The position numbers were made by a program, and so were the translations under genes. From Ligula intestinalis (Eukaryota > Platyhelminthes > Cestoda > Diphyllobothriidea > Diphyllobothriidae), in the NCBI GenBank assembly GCA_036362985.1, contig JAYGXS010000003.1, forward strand, positions 74,696,123 through 74,760,122: a stretch of DNA of 64,000 nucleotides. The letters run 5' to 3'. The notes below the pieces were generated by a model. The model had not been told where the DNA came from and made no database searches. It saw only the letters and a list, made by a program, of their open reading frames with translations. This document shows, one piece after another, positions 10,101 through 21,286 of this stretch (positions within the stretch are counted from its first letter, which is position 1; every line of letters begins with the position of its first letter).

Positions 10101-13100
10101 AATAACTTGGCGTTGATGATGCCCGTAGTTGGCCGCCAGACTGATCGCCCCCTGACTTTAATAGCTATCCCAAACCTTCAATCGTTAACGGTTGTTTAAG
10201 GCTGCCACCGGTGCAGTGGAAGTTCTTTCCACGTATTAAGATTTGGGTCGGCTTCGCAGGTTTAGCTAACAGTAAGACCTCGTCGCAGAAGCAAATTTTC
10301 TTCGGTAGATGTTACCTGTGCACGGTCTTAATGAGCATATGATGACGTCTTTTGTTGTACGATAATTACAATCGTCCTCTTGCTTACTCATAGACCCTTT
10401 TGGTCCGCGTTGCCTATTTCTGAGCACAGTTCTGCCCTTGATAATGCGCCACAGAATGACCTTCCTTATATTAAAAACACTTCCTAATGACTCACGCTGC
10501 AACCCTTTTGCTGCTTATTTCCGTATCAGTTCGTAGTCCACTCTAGATGGAAGCTGTCTGGGCATCTTTATCATACAGTTGGGCGCGAAAAAGTGACGCA
10601 TCAAGTCTATCCTTGCATCGGATTGGCATTGATGATGGTAATGCAGCAGTCTTGTGCAGTCTCTCCCTCCCTCGCACATGAATAGTCAAAGTTACCTCGT
10701 ACGGTAATAAGTTGGCGGACTATATCACCAAGTGATCGAAAATCCTCAGTTAAGTTTCGTTGCCCGCCTCGTGTGTCAATTCGGAAAGTTGGACTTCCAA
10801 AATTAAATTAGGGCCGCCAATCCCTAAACGGCATCTCATGTCACGCCACATCTTTATCTCCGACTTGCCATGAGATGGGTGAGAGACTCCGCCCCGTGCG
10901 TTCATTTTCCTTGAAATTACTAGGTCTGATGCGCTTTAACACCAGTACGACGTCCTAAAAGTTATGGCATCGAAGGTTGCCGACTGACCGAAAATCTCGG
11001 TCCATCACTAGCTTGCGAGTCGGGCTCCGTTGGTGTCTGTCTCACGTCTCACTTGTAGTCAACTTTATCAAGATGTAAGCTAATTAATTGACTCAATGCA
11101 TAAACAGGCCGGCTTTATGTGTGCAAATTACTACCAAGACACTGGCGGGGCCCCAAGCAACGTGCGAATGCCAGTCGTGCTCCTTAAAAGATGGCCTGAA
11201 AATCTTTCCTCTGCGATTTAGTGCATCAACGTAAACTCTCAGACAAGCGTAGAACATTGCCAGACTTCGCTTTTCCTCCTATTCAGCAACACAAAGAGCA
11301 GCAGCAGCAGCCTTGGAGTAATGGAAGTAATGCGTTCCAAATTAAACGTAAAGAAGAACGCTCTTTGTTCGCCGAAATTAGGCCTTTTTTCATCTGAGTC
11401 TTTGAACTCTTAGTCTGAAATCCATAGTCGGAGACAAAAGCGACAACCAAACGACGATGGCAGGCAGGCAAGTAGCCCTTGGTGGATCCGGAACTCCGCC
11501 GGGTGGGCCTCAATCCCGGCGGCGAGGAGGAGGAGTCGGAGCAGCATAGTCAAGAGGGGCTGATCTGTCATAAAAAAAACAGATGCAGAGGAGGAGAGAT
11601 GGATCCACCCTAGGGAGGTTTGGTGTAGCAGACCTTGGCCGCCCTGAGGGCGGGTGGGAACGCGGTCGAAGACGCGTCTGCTGTGGTTCCCACCAAACGA
11701 CGATAATAGCCTACGGCGTCAGCAAGGCGAGCCGGGAGTTGATTGAAACCTGGACATCCGATGGGAACTCAGTCAGTCGATCTGGCGTCGGCAAACAGAG
11801 TCCAACGCAATACTTACTTACTTGATACGACTATGATCATGCCTGATCTAACCGGTCTCAATGATGTCACGGATGGTACCTCCGCACGCGTGACGATTAG
11901 CGGTAGCGGATCTGAAAAACTATCCATCCATTCTCTCCTCCAGCGACAGAGACCGAAAAGCGAAATTCAAAGAACTGCTGCCATGTCTTGACGAACGGTG
12001 TCAAGCCAATTATTAAGTTATTCACCTCTTTGACGCTTCCAGGCGGGTTGCGGCGGCGGGTCGAGGCAACATAACAAAGCTCCTGAGGCGGACGACGGAG
12101 AATGTACCCAAACCGCCCAGTCATCTTTCTTCGATGACTTGCGATATCCTCGCGACACTGCGAGTGCCGATAGTGTCATTTGAGATAAGGTTGGTATACG
12201 TCACTCAAAGGATGGTCCTTAGGCCGCGGTGGTCAAATACTTCCAGTCTTCGCTCATATTTCACGCACAAAGCCCAGCATTCACACACATAGAGGAGGGC
12301 TAACTGGACGGATGCACGGTACACACGGATCTTCGTCGCCTCGGATCCATAGGCGCTTTCGAAGGATTTAGAAAATCCGGCGACCAGCATCGATTCGGGA
12401 GACACTATCGTCCTTACTATGTTCATTTGACAGCAGCCCCGCCCCGAGGTTCTTAAAGCCCTCTGCTTTTTCAAGTTAACAGCCATTAATCCCCAGGTAT
12501 GTCTATTCCTAGTGAGGGATGCAATTCGAGAATAATTTGCTCTTCCCGCTATGTGTGGACAGGTCAACCGACATAGCAATCTCATTCCCCCTTGACACCA
12601 CAGACTGTAGATCACCAAAGCTTGAAGCTAGTGAGGCGATATTTTCGGCGTAGTTGTGATCAGTCAGCCGACTTCTGGATGCAAACTGGACAACGTACCC
12701 TTCACGTAGGGCCATCTCGAGAATCCACTCAATGACTTAATTAAACAGAAGGGGCGACAGGAAACAGCTTAGTCGAAAACCAGACTGGATATCGAACGTT
12801 TGGGAGATATTGTTGTGGACCAGAACTCGCTCGGTGATGAAGCGATAGAAGGCCTATATCATGGTAATGATCTTCGTCGGTAATCCATGGCAGAATTTCA
12901 GAATTCGTTTCATTGTGAATATCTGGTCCATACACGCACGCCCAGCTCGGAATCCAGCTTGATTGGGCATCCTCCTAGGGTCTCATACAGTCTGGAATCT
13001 TCTGAGCAGGACAATCGTGAAGACCTTCGCGCCAAGGTCGATGAGGCTTACGCTGCGATACTGCCTTCGCCATCGGCTCGGTTCGTGAAACGGGACTGGA

Positions 13101-13498
13101 TTTCTGGGGCCCCCAGAGTACATGCGTTGGTAATGCCAATGTGAAATTCCGTCTGCCCACGAAGATTCAACCGAGACCTCGAATTCCATCCATGCGTTGG
13201 CTAACAGTCATTCTTAGCTTACGTCAAAAATTATTGTCTTCAGTTCATCTGAACAGCCCTGTTCTTTCGTGTACTATAGCAGGTCGTCCGGCCAGATGGA
13301 GGACCCGGTCTCAACTACTCACACAACCAGTCTGGTCTTCGCTATGGCGGAAGTCGGGAAGGTTCTGTCGACAGCCGTTGGCAAGGTGACAACGATCCTT
13401 ATCAGCAGCAGCAGCAGCAGCAACAACAACAACAGCAGCAATACCTCAACCCTGCCTCTGGTCAATCAATGCCGTTGCATAGAGGCCCTGCTGACAGG
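7021..13498 (+). CDS. CCNT: Cyclin T homologue (P-TEFb regulatory subunit), five exons seen
   Basis: The spliced protein has the cyclin T pattern. An N-terminal RRQQCACLIQEIGSRL block is followed by INASLYYMHHFY and the cyclin-box core IACKTEDFSRKL with its conserved Lys and Glu. Then comes the second box with TSYYICTNILHLTTL and AATSLYIAAKWN. Cyclin T pairs with CDK9 to release paused RNA polymerase II in the nucleus. Exons: 7021-7100, 7140-7752, 7788-7862, 8833-9075, 13280-13498. All junctions have GT-AG and matching phases, giving 410 codons. The tail is basic and polar, and the last exon has a run of about 12 glutamines. The ATG at 7021 lacks the WYFTREQL-type segment that begins most cyclin T proteins, so an upstream exon may be missing or decayed. 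The 3' end is not found; an assembly gap follows at 14417. Confidence 0.85.
7140..7752 (+). CDS. CCNT: Cyclin T exon 2, both cyclin boxes
   Basis: Acceptor TGAACTCAG at 7139 and donor AAG|GTACTG at 7753. The open frame runs on to a TGA at 7798-7800, but splicing out a 35-nt intron (7753-7787, ending CTTTAG) keeps phase 0 and opens into the next exon, so the frame's own stop is probably intronic read-through. The exon holds the main part of cyclin box 1 and all of box 2. Confidence 0.85.
7788..7862 (+). CDS. CCNT: Cyclin T exon 3
   Basis: 25 codons in phase 0 between a CTTTAG acceptor and a strong AAG|GTAAGC donor. Polar and basic (SNRMNRFPREDPN), as expected just after the second cyclin box. 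Confidence 0.7.
7863..8832 (+). other. Cyclin T intron 3
   Basis: A 970-nt intron. The open frame 8520-8852 in another register has no family resemblance and crosses the acceptor, so I take it as chance. No RNA gene or repeat recognised. Confidence 0.5.
8833..9075 (+). CDS. CCNT: Cyclin T exon 4, low-complexity tail
   Basis: Begins after a pyrimidine-rich TTTGCTTTCAAG acceptor, phase 0, 81 codons open, rich in Q, R, S and P (ETPPPRAVQRPGQPL, MAFRQSQKPQQH). Donor AGA|GTACGT at 9076. An alternative donor GTAAAG lies 4 nt later but would break the phase with the next exon. Confidence 0.65.
9076..11810 (+). other. Cyclin T intron 4, left part
   Basis: No coding exon recognised. The region 10500-11760 looks like decayed repeat sequence, and around 11470-11700 it is G-rich with GGCGGCGAGGAGG-type runs, adjoining the 3' end of the RTE-like element. 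Confidence 0.4.
11811..13250 (-). mobile_element. RTE-like LINE, reverse transcriptase and C-terminal region, decayed
   Basis: Minus-strand frames in register-shifted pieces match the RTE/SR2 type. In order they show SLIDLGAKVFTIVLLRRF, NQAGFRAGRACMDQIFT (finger region), YAENIASLASSFGDLQ (the YADD catalytic box changed to YAEN), LSTHSGKSKLFS, then RVYRASVQLALLY and RRLEVFDHRGLRTIL. The C-terminal block FGYILRRPPQEL (about 12100) closes it. The 3' end at about 11811-11822 is a short TACT repeat on the plus strand, typical of RTE tails. Several stops and frameshifts are present and the catalytic aspartate pair is lost, so it is dead. It lies antisense in cyclin T intron 4 and stops just before the polyglutamine exon. 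Confidence 0.8.
13280..13498 (+). CDS. CCNT: Cyclin T exon 5 with polyglutamine tract
   Basis: Acceptor GTACTATAG at 13279, donor AGG|GTCAGT at 13499, 73 codons in phase 0. The reading frame opens with VVRPDGGPGLNYSHNQ, then a CAG/CAA tract (13403-13443) coding about 12 glutamines, then YLNPASGQSMPLHRG. The frame that codes glutamine fits both splice sites; the serine/asparagine frames do not. Assignment to cyclin T rests on phase and the matching tail composition; it could be an exon of another gene. Confidence 0.65.
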
Positions 13499-14370
13499 GT
13501 CAGTTTTTCGCTTTGTCCCCTTAATATTTGTACCATTTTCAACCTCATAGCAGGATAGCAGGTTTACTGACGGTTGTGGGACTATGAATAGACGTCTGGG
13601 AGGCAAGGATAACGGGTGCACTGGCGTTAGTGGGTGTATGGCCAGGTTTGCAGGGGGAGGATTAGCGAGTGCATTTACCCTATCGGGACTACGAACAGAG
13701 TTAGGAATAGTAGGCTGAGACGTCATTGGTCTTTTGGACTGGAGAGCCGCATTTCTTCGCTCCATTGATGTAAAATCTCGACAGAGGAAACTTTTGGTCA
13801 TTTCTAAATATCGAGAAATGTGACTTCGTTGAGCAAAGATTGAGTCCACCTCGATCGGTGAAAACAATTTAACTAGGATGGGCAGGTTTTTGCTACGCGA
13901 TTGGAGGCGTTTGGCTTCTGCAATTTTGTAGTTGAAACCACTCGAACATAGAAAATCTTTTGAAATATCCAAAGGGTGACATAATAATAATAGTAAAAAT
14001 AAGGTTTATTTGTACAGCACATCTTTGGCGCCGTCAAAAATATGGAGGCATTTTTTACTATAAAGTTAAAGCTTCGCTTTTGTCTATCAAAAGCTTCCGT
14101 GGTTATAAGGTGGACGAAGGAGTCTAACTTTTTACAATCTTGCGAGGGCACACTTGATAAATTACCATCAAACAGATTGCCTAGTATTGACAAAACAGAA
14201 GCAAACTTCATCATGAAGTCATTACAGTTCTGTAATGCAGATAAATCAATTTGCTTAGCCTTGACAATGGGCTGCATTTTGATATCAAGGCATGGACTAA
14301 TAGGCGTGGTCAGGCACCGCTTGGGTCTGGGAGCAGATATCTTACGATGAGCTATAATTTTCGTTCTCAT
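13466..14370 (-). pseudogene. LINE ORF1-like protein, frameshifted, copy 2
   Basis: Two minus-strand frames (14370-13873 and 13972-13466) form one ORF1-like protein. The first begins MRTKIIAHRKIS and continues with a leucine-rich acidic region. The second carries FNYKIAEAKRLQSRS, NLPILVKLFSPIEVDSIF and FTSMERRNAALQSKR, the RRM-like nucleic-acid-binding block of LINE ORF1 proteins. A TAT-rich insertion near 13985-14000 accompanies the frame change. Positions 14046-14416 repeat 1-371 exactly. The 3' part overlaps the end of the cyclin T polyglutamine exon on the other strand, so the LINE insertion boundary must lie near 13500-13560. Confidence 0.6.
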
Positions 14371-14416
14371 AATTATGCTAAAAATCTGCTTTAAATGTGA
14401 GATGATTTAGAAAAAT

Positions 14417-14516
14417 NNNNNNNNNNNNNNNNNNNNNNNNNNNNNNNNNNNNNNNNNNNNNNNNNNNNNNNNNNNNNNNNNNNNNNNNNNNNNNNNNNNN
14501 NNNNNNNNNNNNNNNN
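14417..14516. other. Assembly gap (100 N)
   Basis: Exactly 100 N, a placeholder of unknown true length. It begins inside the second copy of the ORF1 repeat. Confidence 0.95.
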
Positions 14517-15150
14517 GAGAGAGAGTGTGGAGAATGCCCTGCAAGTCTACTACGACTGTAGGTTAAATAATGCGCCAGTCTTCGCCCGCCCTTCATCAGC
14601 AAAGATGGTGTGTGTGTGTCGTAGCCCATAGTTGGATCAGGAATCCCCGCCGGAATCCAAACTGGGAGTAGTTGGGAGATGGAGAAAAGCCGTGACCTCG
14701 ACCGACTTGAGCCACAGGTCCGCGGGAGTGAGGTGGGTGCCTGGCCGAGAACTGCAGGCGAACAGATGACGGCAGTCATGCGGCGAGACGCCGCAGTCGG
14801 GTATGGATGGGTCGAGCCGGTGGTGGTACTGGCGAAGGAGCATATAGTAGCCACTGCGTAGCTGCGCCAGAGTACAGCGAGTGACCCTCGGGAGATGTCG
14901 TTACGAGGCCGCAATCGGAGGTGGATAGCCACCCAAAAGGAGCGGGGGACGGTAACCTCGTTTCTCCTCGACAACGAATCTCTGGTGGAGACGCTGGAAG
15001 CCTGTCTTGGTGGCAGAGCTATCAACAGGCAGGTCCGCGAGAGACGAGGCAACAGCTTCCTTGTGGAGTGCTCGAATAGACGGCCGGACGATGGTCGAAC
15101 TGTCAGGTGGGGCACGTACGTTGTAAAATGTTGTGCAATTCGCTAGAAAG
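14517..15150. repeat. Interspersed repeat of unknown class
   Basis: Starts with GAGAGAGTGTGG and TGCAAGTCTACTACGACTG, a motif recurring at about 23650, 29827 and 49281. A GTGTGTCGTAGCCCATA block at about 14610 recurs near 47995. Open frames on both strands are long here only because the region is GC-rich; none is recognisable. Confidence 0.45.
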
Positions 15151-18100
15151 CCCGTGTAAAGCAGGTGTCAACCATGCTTCTGATAAACCTTTAAAACAGT
15201 TAAAAAGTCAACTGTCCAATAATTGTTGTTGTCGTCATTATCATTTGTAAATGCATGAAGACGAACGCATAGTGAAACATAGCATTAACCATTAAGTTTG
15301 AGTAGTTTGTGGATTGTCCCTTTTCGTTTAATACACCGGCAGCCCTGACAGGCCTTTAAGTAGCAGGGGTCATTAGAATGGTTTATTCGATTTGGTTGTT
15401 AGTCAAGTTGTTCTTGCATTATCATGTCCTTCTTTATCTTGTGCCAGCACCCTATGATAAATGGGAAGGTCTTGTCGGTAGGATTTCGGTTTAGGCTGTT
15501 CACGTGAGTAACGTTTGTTCCCAGACTGCTCATTTTATATAAATTGAACTTCAATAGTAAGCGTTACTAGCATCGTCCCTCTCTGGGAATTCCAACATTG
15601 TGGTGTCTGTTAGACGGTGTTGACGATGTTGATGAATACCTGGTTGTTGATGGTGTCCCTTGTTGGTCTCTGAATGGGTCGGTAGCCGAATTTAATTGCC
15701 ATACTAACCATCGAGTGTATGGAGCGGAAGTTTCTTAAATATTGTTTGCTTGCGCAGGTTATTCTCATTGAAGGCTGCCTTCCTGCTCCCCAACCCGTAT
15801 ATAATAGTCCCGTTCCCATTTTTAGTCCTTTCGTAAAGTAAATCTAATAGTTGAAGTAAATAATCTTTCAGAATGGATGCCAGTAATCAGCGTGCGCTAC
15901 TTTTAAGGTATTAGACGTTCTCTTTTAGTTTGCTACCCGAAAAAGAGGCTTCATCGTGATCCTTCCCCCACGAGGGTCGAATTCCTTTGTTCTTTTCCTG
16001 ATTGAGCACAGAGGGGACATTGATCATGAATATAAATAGGCCCTTCGCGTCCGGCGAACAGAATCTTCGGATTGCTTGCCTCTCCAATGCTTTGATTCAT
16101 CCCGATTGTTTCTAGACCGGGTCATATCATTGTATAATCTGTCACATGACGACTGTTCATTTTGAAAATTCGTTCTAACGACTCAAATAGCACTCCTGGG
16201 GCTGCTTCTATCCGTGTACGCTCAGAATTAACAACAAATATAAATAACCACTGCGTGGTCAACAGATGACGTGGCAGAAAACAGTGCTGGCGTGTCGCGG
16301 TTCCAGCTATCAATATGATCCAAAAACATGATTTCCTGTTAACCTTACAGAACGTTTCTCTTTTTTTTTCGAAAAGCACGAGACTTGGGTGGTATAATTT
16401 TCGTCGATCAGGATACTGCGCATACTGGCAGTCGCATAGCGACCCGTAGAACAACTGGCAGTACCTACGATACCATTGGAAACCGGTCTGGCTGTTCTTT
16501 TCGCTCATTAAACATCGTCAGCCAGCCATATCCCACCTCAGCTTTGGACAAATTGGCCTTCCAACCCGGATGTTTTGGCCATTTGGCATAATCTTATCAG
16601 TAAAGATCCTCCACGGTATTCGAGCTTTCAGTAGTGCACCGCCTGGGGTCGGGTATGACTGACTGATGACGTTACCAAAGTTCGAAATGGTCATTCTTGT
16701 ATACCCTCTCTTCGTCTGCGCTGTTCGTCTGCTTACAACAGTAGCCGCAATGTGGCTCCTGGCGAGGCTGAAGGGTGCGTCCACTAGAACAATCGGTATA
16801 TGTTCAACCGCTAACGTTCAACGTCTGCGAAATAGCCACATAATGCCCATTCCAAGAACAATAAGTACCGCAAGTAATATAATTGTGTTTGACAACGTTT
16901 TCGCCCTGTTCCCAGCAAAGGTACTGGGCATGCTGTTCGCCGATGTTGCTGTAGCAACCGACAGGAAACTAGGCCTGAAGCTCAGTGACGATTTATTGTT
17001 GATTAATTAAAGAGCTGGGCTTTGAATCCCAAACCAAGCCAACCAGGGGTTAGGTTTAGTTGACTGACGATGGTTAAGAAGGTAGGAACGGACATCACGG
17101 CCTCTCTTGTCTTTGCTGGTGCTCTTTCATAAAGTGACTTCTTTTAATGCATCATGTGAGTTAAATAAGTAAAAACAGCAACCTACCATGCACATTCTAC
17201 GAATCACGCAGATTTCGATGAGCGCCTTTCACGAGTTCCATCGCCCACTTTATACTGATCAAGCCGGGCGTTTTCTCTGCTACCAACATTTGAGGATAAT
17301 GATTAGCGTGTACGTCTCCTTCAGCGTCTAACTGGTGAACTCGAATGCTCAATTCATTCTACTGCACCAAACGGGGACCTTGGTTACTGCCCGCCCGCCA
17401 GGTCAAGAGCATGGCTGCTGTATTGTGTTCGAGTTTCAACAGTTTGAGGCATCATTTATGGCTGTTTAACGAGGTTCGTCTTTTGTACTGCAAGCTACCG
17501 AATCGGCTAACCACTTTCGACCGCCCGAATACCACTCTTTTGTGCTGGCATATCTATATGCGGGTTCACGCCGCACTAGCTATCTGCGCATACCCCCGAT
17601 TTTCCTGGCTCTGCTTAGACCTCGAGCCCAAGCGAGAGAAAGTGTGTGTGTGTGTGTGTGTGTAATAGATGCTGTACATGTATTCTATCGACATAAAATC
17701 GTTCACGCACTGGTTACTCTTTGTGCGCCAAGCCTGCAAGTTGCTTTCCTAGAAGATTGATGTTTACTTTGTTCAGCTCCCCCTCCTGCTCCAGTTCGAC
17801 GTTTCCAAAAGTGGCCTTGATACCAGCAACACCACAGCAACCGCGTAGTAATTTTGGTAGCGCTTCTGCGTTAAGCCCTTGCTTGCTGGACTTGAACACT
17901 GGAACTTGACCTGATATGGCTCTGTTCATGACTGATTCAGCCAGCCACCCAATGTCATGAACTGTCATCAAAATTTCTCGCATATGTGGTTCCTGAGCAG
18001 CCGTCCGGACTGTTGTTCATTGGGCTAGAGCTCGACCCTTTCCCTGCCTTATTGGAATTCAAGCTATTTGTCTATGATTGCCTCTTCGCCAGCGATATTT

Positions 18101-21100
18101 AAAGATGACCGTTCCGTTATCCGCCACCACCACTCGTGTGGGCGCTGGACTAACAGAACTCTGGGGTTGTGCCTCTTAATTACTTTATCCTCCTCTTCGA
18201 TTACAGTTTCATTGAAAACACAGACTGTTATCCAGATCAAGGGCACAGCCATTGAAAGACTATATGAGACACCGTGTGCCTGTCCACCTCGTAATAAAGA
18301 GGTTTTGAAGAATAATTTAGTAGGCAGTTGTTTTGTTAATCCTCACTCGGTAGCTTTGTGTATTTTACATTTTGAAGTATGACATTTTGTCCGTCGGTTT
18401 CGAAGAGGTCCACCGTGTGCTCCACAAAAGGGTAATACAGGGACGGTGAATTGCGCTAGATTTTGGTGAGAGTAGACTTGCAAGGCACCTACACCAATTT
18501 CTGTTAGATTCACTCACCTGGACCCTGTGTCAAGACAGGCCAAAAGACTGGAGATAGGAGATGGCGCAGGTGGCTGGCGTGCCGTCACACATGGCTCGGA
18601 TCCGACCGAGTGGGAGTGTCATAGAGGTCATATTAATAAGGCACCATTTCAGCCTGCTCCTCACTTCGCTATTCGACCACCCCTCGCAAACACTCCTAAG
18701 GCTGACTGCGAGGTCTGGGTTACCCCGTCAGTTGGCAACTTCGAAAGCGCTGCGGCTTTTAGCGTACCGTGATAGCTTCGAGCGCGTCAGGTCATTTATA
18801 ATGAGGACAATGCGCTGAACCGTCGACCTCATTTTTCCCGCTACTCAAGTATCGGGCCACCGTCTAGGCAGGTCTGGTGTGGGGTGGGCGCAGTGGTTGA
18901 CCAGGTTAGCGAATCCGTTTACGCGGACCACAGCACGACCTGGCCCCTTTACACACATCAGGTGTTAAGAAAGAGCCATCACCTCTGACTTTCAGTCCAC
19001 TGACCACGGATTGGTGGTGTGTTCTGCTATAAAGCGTTGATTGACAGCCCTCCAAACCACTTAAAACTGTGATAATCCCAGACTGGGATCACATATGTAG
19101 CAGAGAAGCAACCGAGAAACAAACTTAAAGCTTAACCTACAGATTAGCCTACTTACTTTCATGTATATTTAAGCCCAATTTGAAAAGATTCTGTGACTTA
19201 TGCATTCAAATGTACTTGCAGACAGAGTCAGAGTTTGTGTATAGTCTTCCAAGCTGAACAGCCTTGGTTGCGGTGCCCCCTTCTCACCCTACCTATCTCG
19301 CGTTAAAGTGCACGCTGTGCGCCGACCGTGTGAGTTTATCGATTTTCCCGTGCAAGCCATACCGCGGTGCCCCCTCTCTACCGCACCCTAACTCGCGTTG
19401 AAGTGCATGCTATACGACGACCTGTTTAAGTTTCAAAGTTAAGTTAATACATTTTCATTAGCTGGTGGAAGAATGGTTGGCCTTTTCGCCTTTTTCACTT
19501 CCTTGGACAGACTGTGTCCATATTCCTTATCATCTATGTATTTGTGCTCACAGATTTTGTATACGAGGTATCCGTACAGTATGGAACCATGAGTGCTTTA
19601 TAGATATTAAATAATACTCCAACCGCTGATCCCTGTTGGGCGATGCGGATCGAGGCATCTACCGCCTATAAAAGATTATTGTATGCTATCTCTATTTCTT
19701 AACTTTATGGGCCTCCCTACTTATTTCTTCGAAGAACTTGGACTAAATACTCTTCTTGTTTACGTGGTCGCATTTGTCCCAGCTACTGGCCACGAGGCCA
19801 TGTGACCTTAGAGCAGGCAGGCTGACCACGCCTGCAACATGCGGCCAAACTTCTTGCTGGGCAGCTTCCGGTCTTCGCTGGAAGGCTAAAGAGGCATTGA
19901 TTGGCTCTCGCGGGCAGGACGGATAGCTAGGCTTTACTTGGGAAGGAGATAGTGTTTGCTTCAGGCCCTAGGCAGTAGCATACTGACGTGTCCTGGAATA
20001 TTTTTTTATCACGGGATTAGGCGCTATTTACGCTTTTACCCGTTGATGTAATGACTTCCCAATATTGATGATCAAGGCTTTTTTCACCTTTTTTGCGTGG
20101 ATTGAAAACCGTAGTTTTTTGGTCTTTTAGAGGTTTTTCGAAGAAGCCTGCGTGCATAAACTATCCCAGAGCTGGAAAGAGGACGGATAAGACATTATTA
20201 TTTTGAAATTATGGGCATTTCAATACCTCGCATTATTCGAACATCTTTCACCATCAAGAAACAAAATTTAGAAAATATAGCCTACACATTTATCGCGTGA
20301 AATGCTAACCGAATTCTGACTGAGTAGTTATTACTTACTCGCTGGATTTTAGCTGATAATACCTAAAACTATCTTTGTCAATCCCAGCTAAGAAAACATG
20401 CCAATTATTCAGTTTTTACGATTTTTCTGTCCCTTTGTAACCTCAATGGTATTTTCTGGAGGATATACAAAATTGCCTTTGAGGAATACCGCCTTCGGGT
20501 GATTGTCGTTATTCTAATCAGGGTATAGTTTTAGTTTTGACTATGACCATTTTCAAGACGTCCACATGAGTATTCTTGTAGTCTACTGTGTTAGAAAAAA
20601 AAACGCTTACCCCAATAAACACCTCCAACCACCACGGTCAAATACTAATGACCAAAATGCCGTAAGTTAAGGTGCTACAGTAGAACAGTATGTACAGTAT
20701 GATGGCAAGTGTACTCGTAGTTTTTGACTTTCGATATCATCACATGTTACAAGCGGTGCCGAGTGTGATCGTTAGTACGACGGAGGATATGGTGGAAGTC
20801 ATGTCGGGTAAGGCGAAATGACTTAACAAATGCCTAGTCATTGAGGATGGGACTGACAGTGTCTGAGCGTCTCTGTATTGGGACAACAAAGCCCATGCTA
20901 TGTGATCTAGGACCTGAACCGTGTCTGAACTGTTTTGTTTTAATGCGGTGAAGACGCGCCTGCTTTACAATCGCGGCAAGGCTTGCTACCCCGACATAAA
21001 GGTTGTTCAACATTTATTCAAAATTAACCTGTGGATTGTCTCATTGATCTCTCTGCATAGGATTTATGAGATATATTTTTGTAAGATACTTATCATTTCC

Positions 21101-21286
21101 TCAGATCCAGGGGAAGCGGAACTCTCATGCCCATTGTAACAATATATGTTCAAAATAAATATCTTTATGAAGGACAGTTGGCGAGCATACGTACACTTCC
21201 GATAAATTCTCTTCGGGCCATTACATTTATATGGAAGGGGAAGGTACAGGATAACAAGCAGTCAATTAGTTATCGTTCTAATCAAC
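15151..21286. other. Gene-poor interval with old repeats
   Basis: No gene identified. Visible items: a SINE-tail-like block at about 16640-16675 (GTCGGGTATGACTGACTGATG), a GT microsatellite at 17641-17663, and minus-strand open frames at 17983-17714 and 18252-18064 that look protein-like (for example LLRGCCGVAGIKATFG) but match no family I know. The block at about 18690-18740 (TGCGAGGTCTGG, CCCGTCAGTTG) recurs near 45925. The rest shows no structure I can name. Confidence 0.4.
17641..17663. repeat. GT dinucleotide microsatellite
   Basis: About eleven uninterrupted GT units. Confidence 0.9.

Noticed and set aside
13269..13550. 93-codon plus frame with a serine/asparagine-rich run
   Set aside because: Same DNA as the polyglutamine exon in another register; the glutamine frame fits both splice sites.
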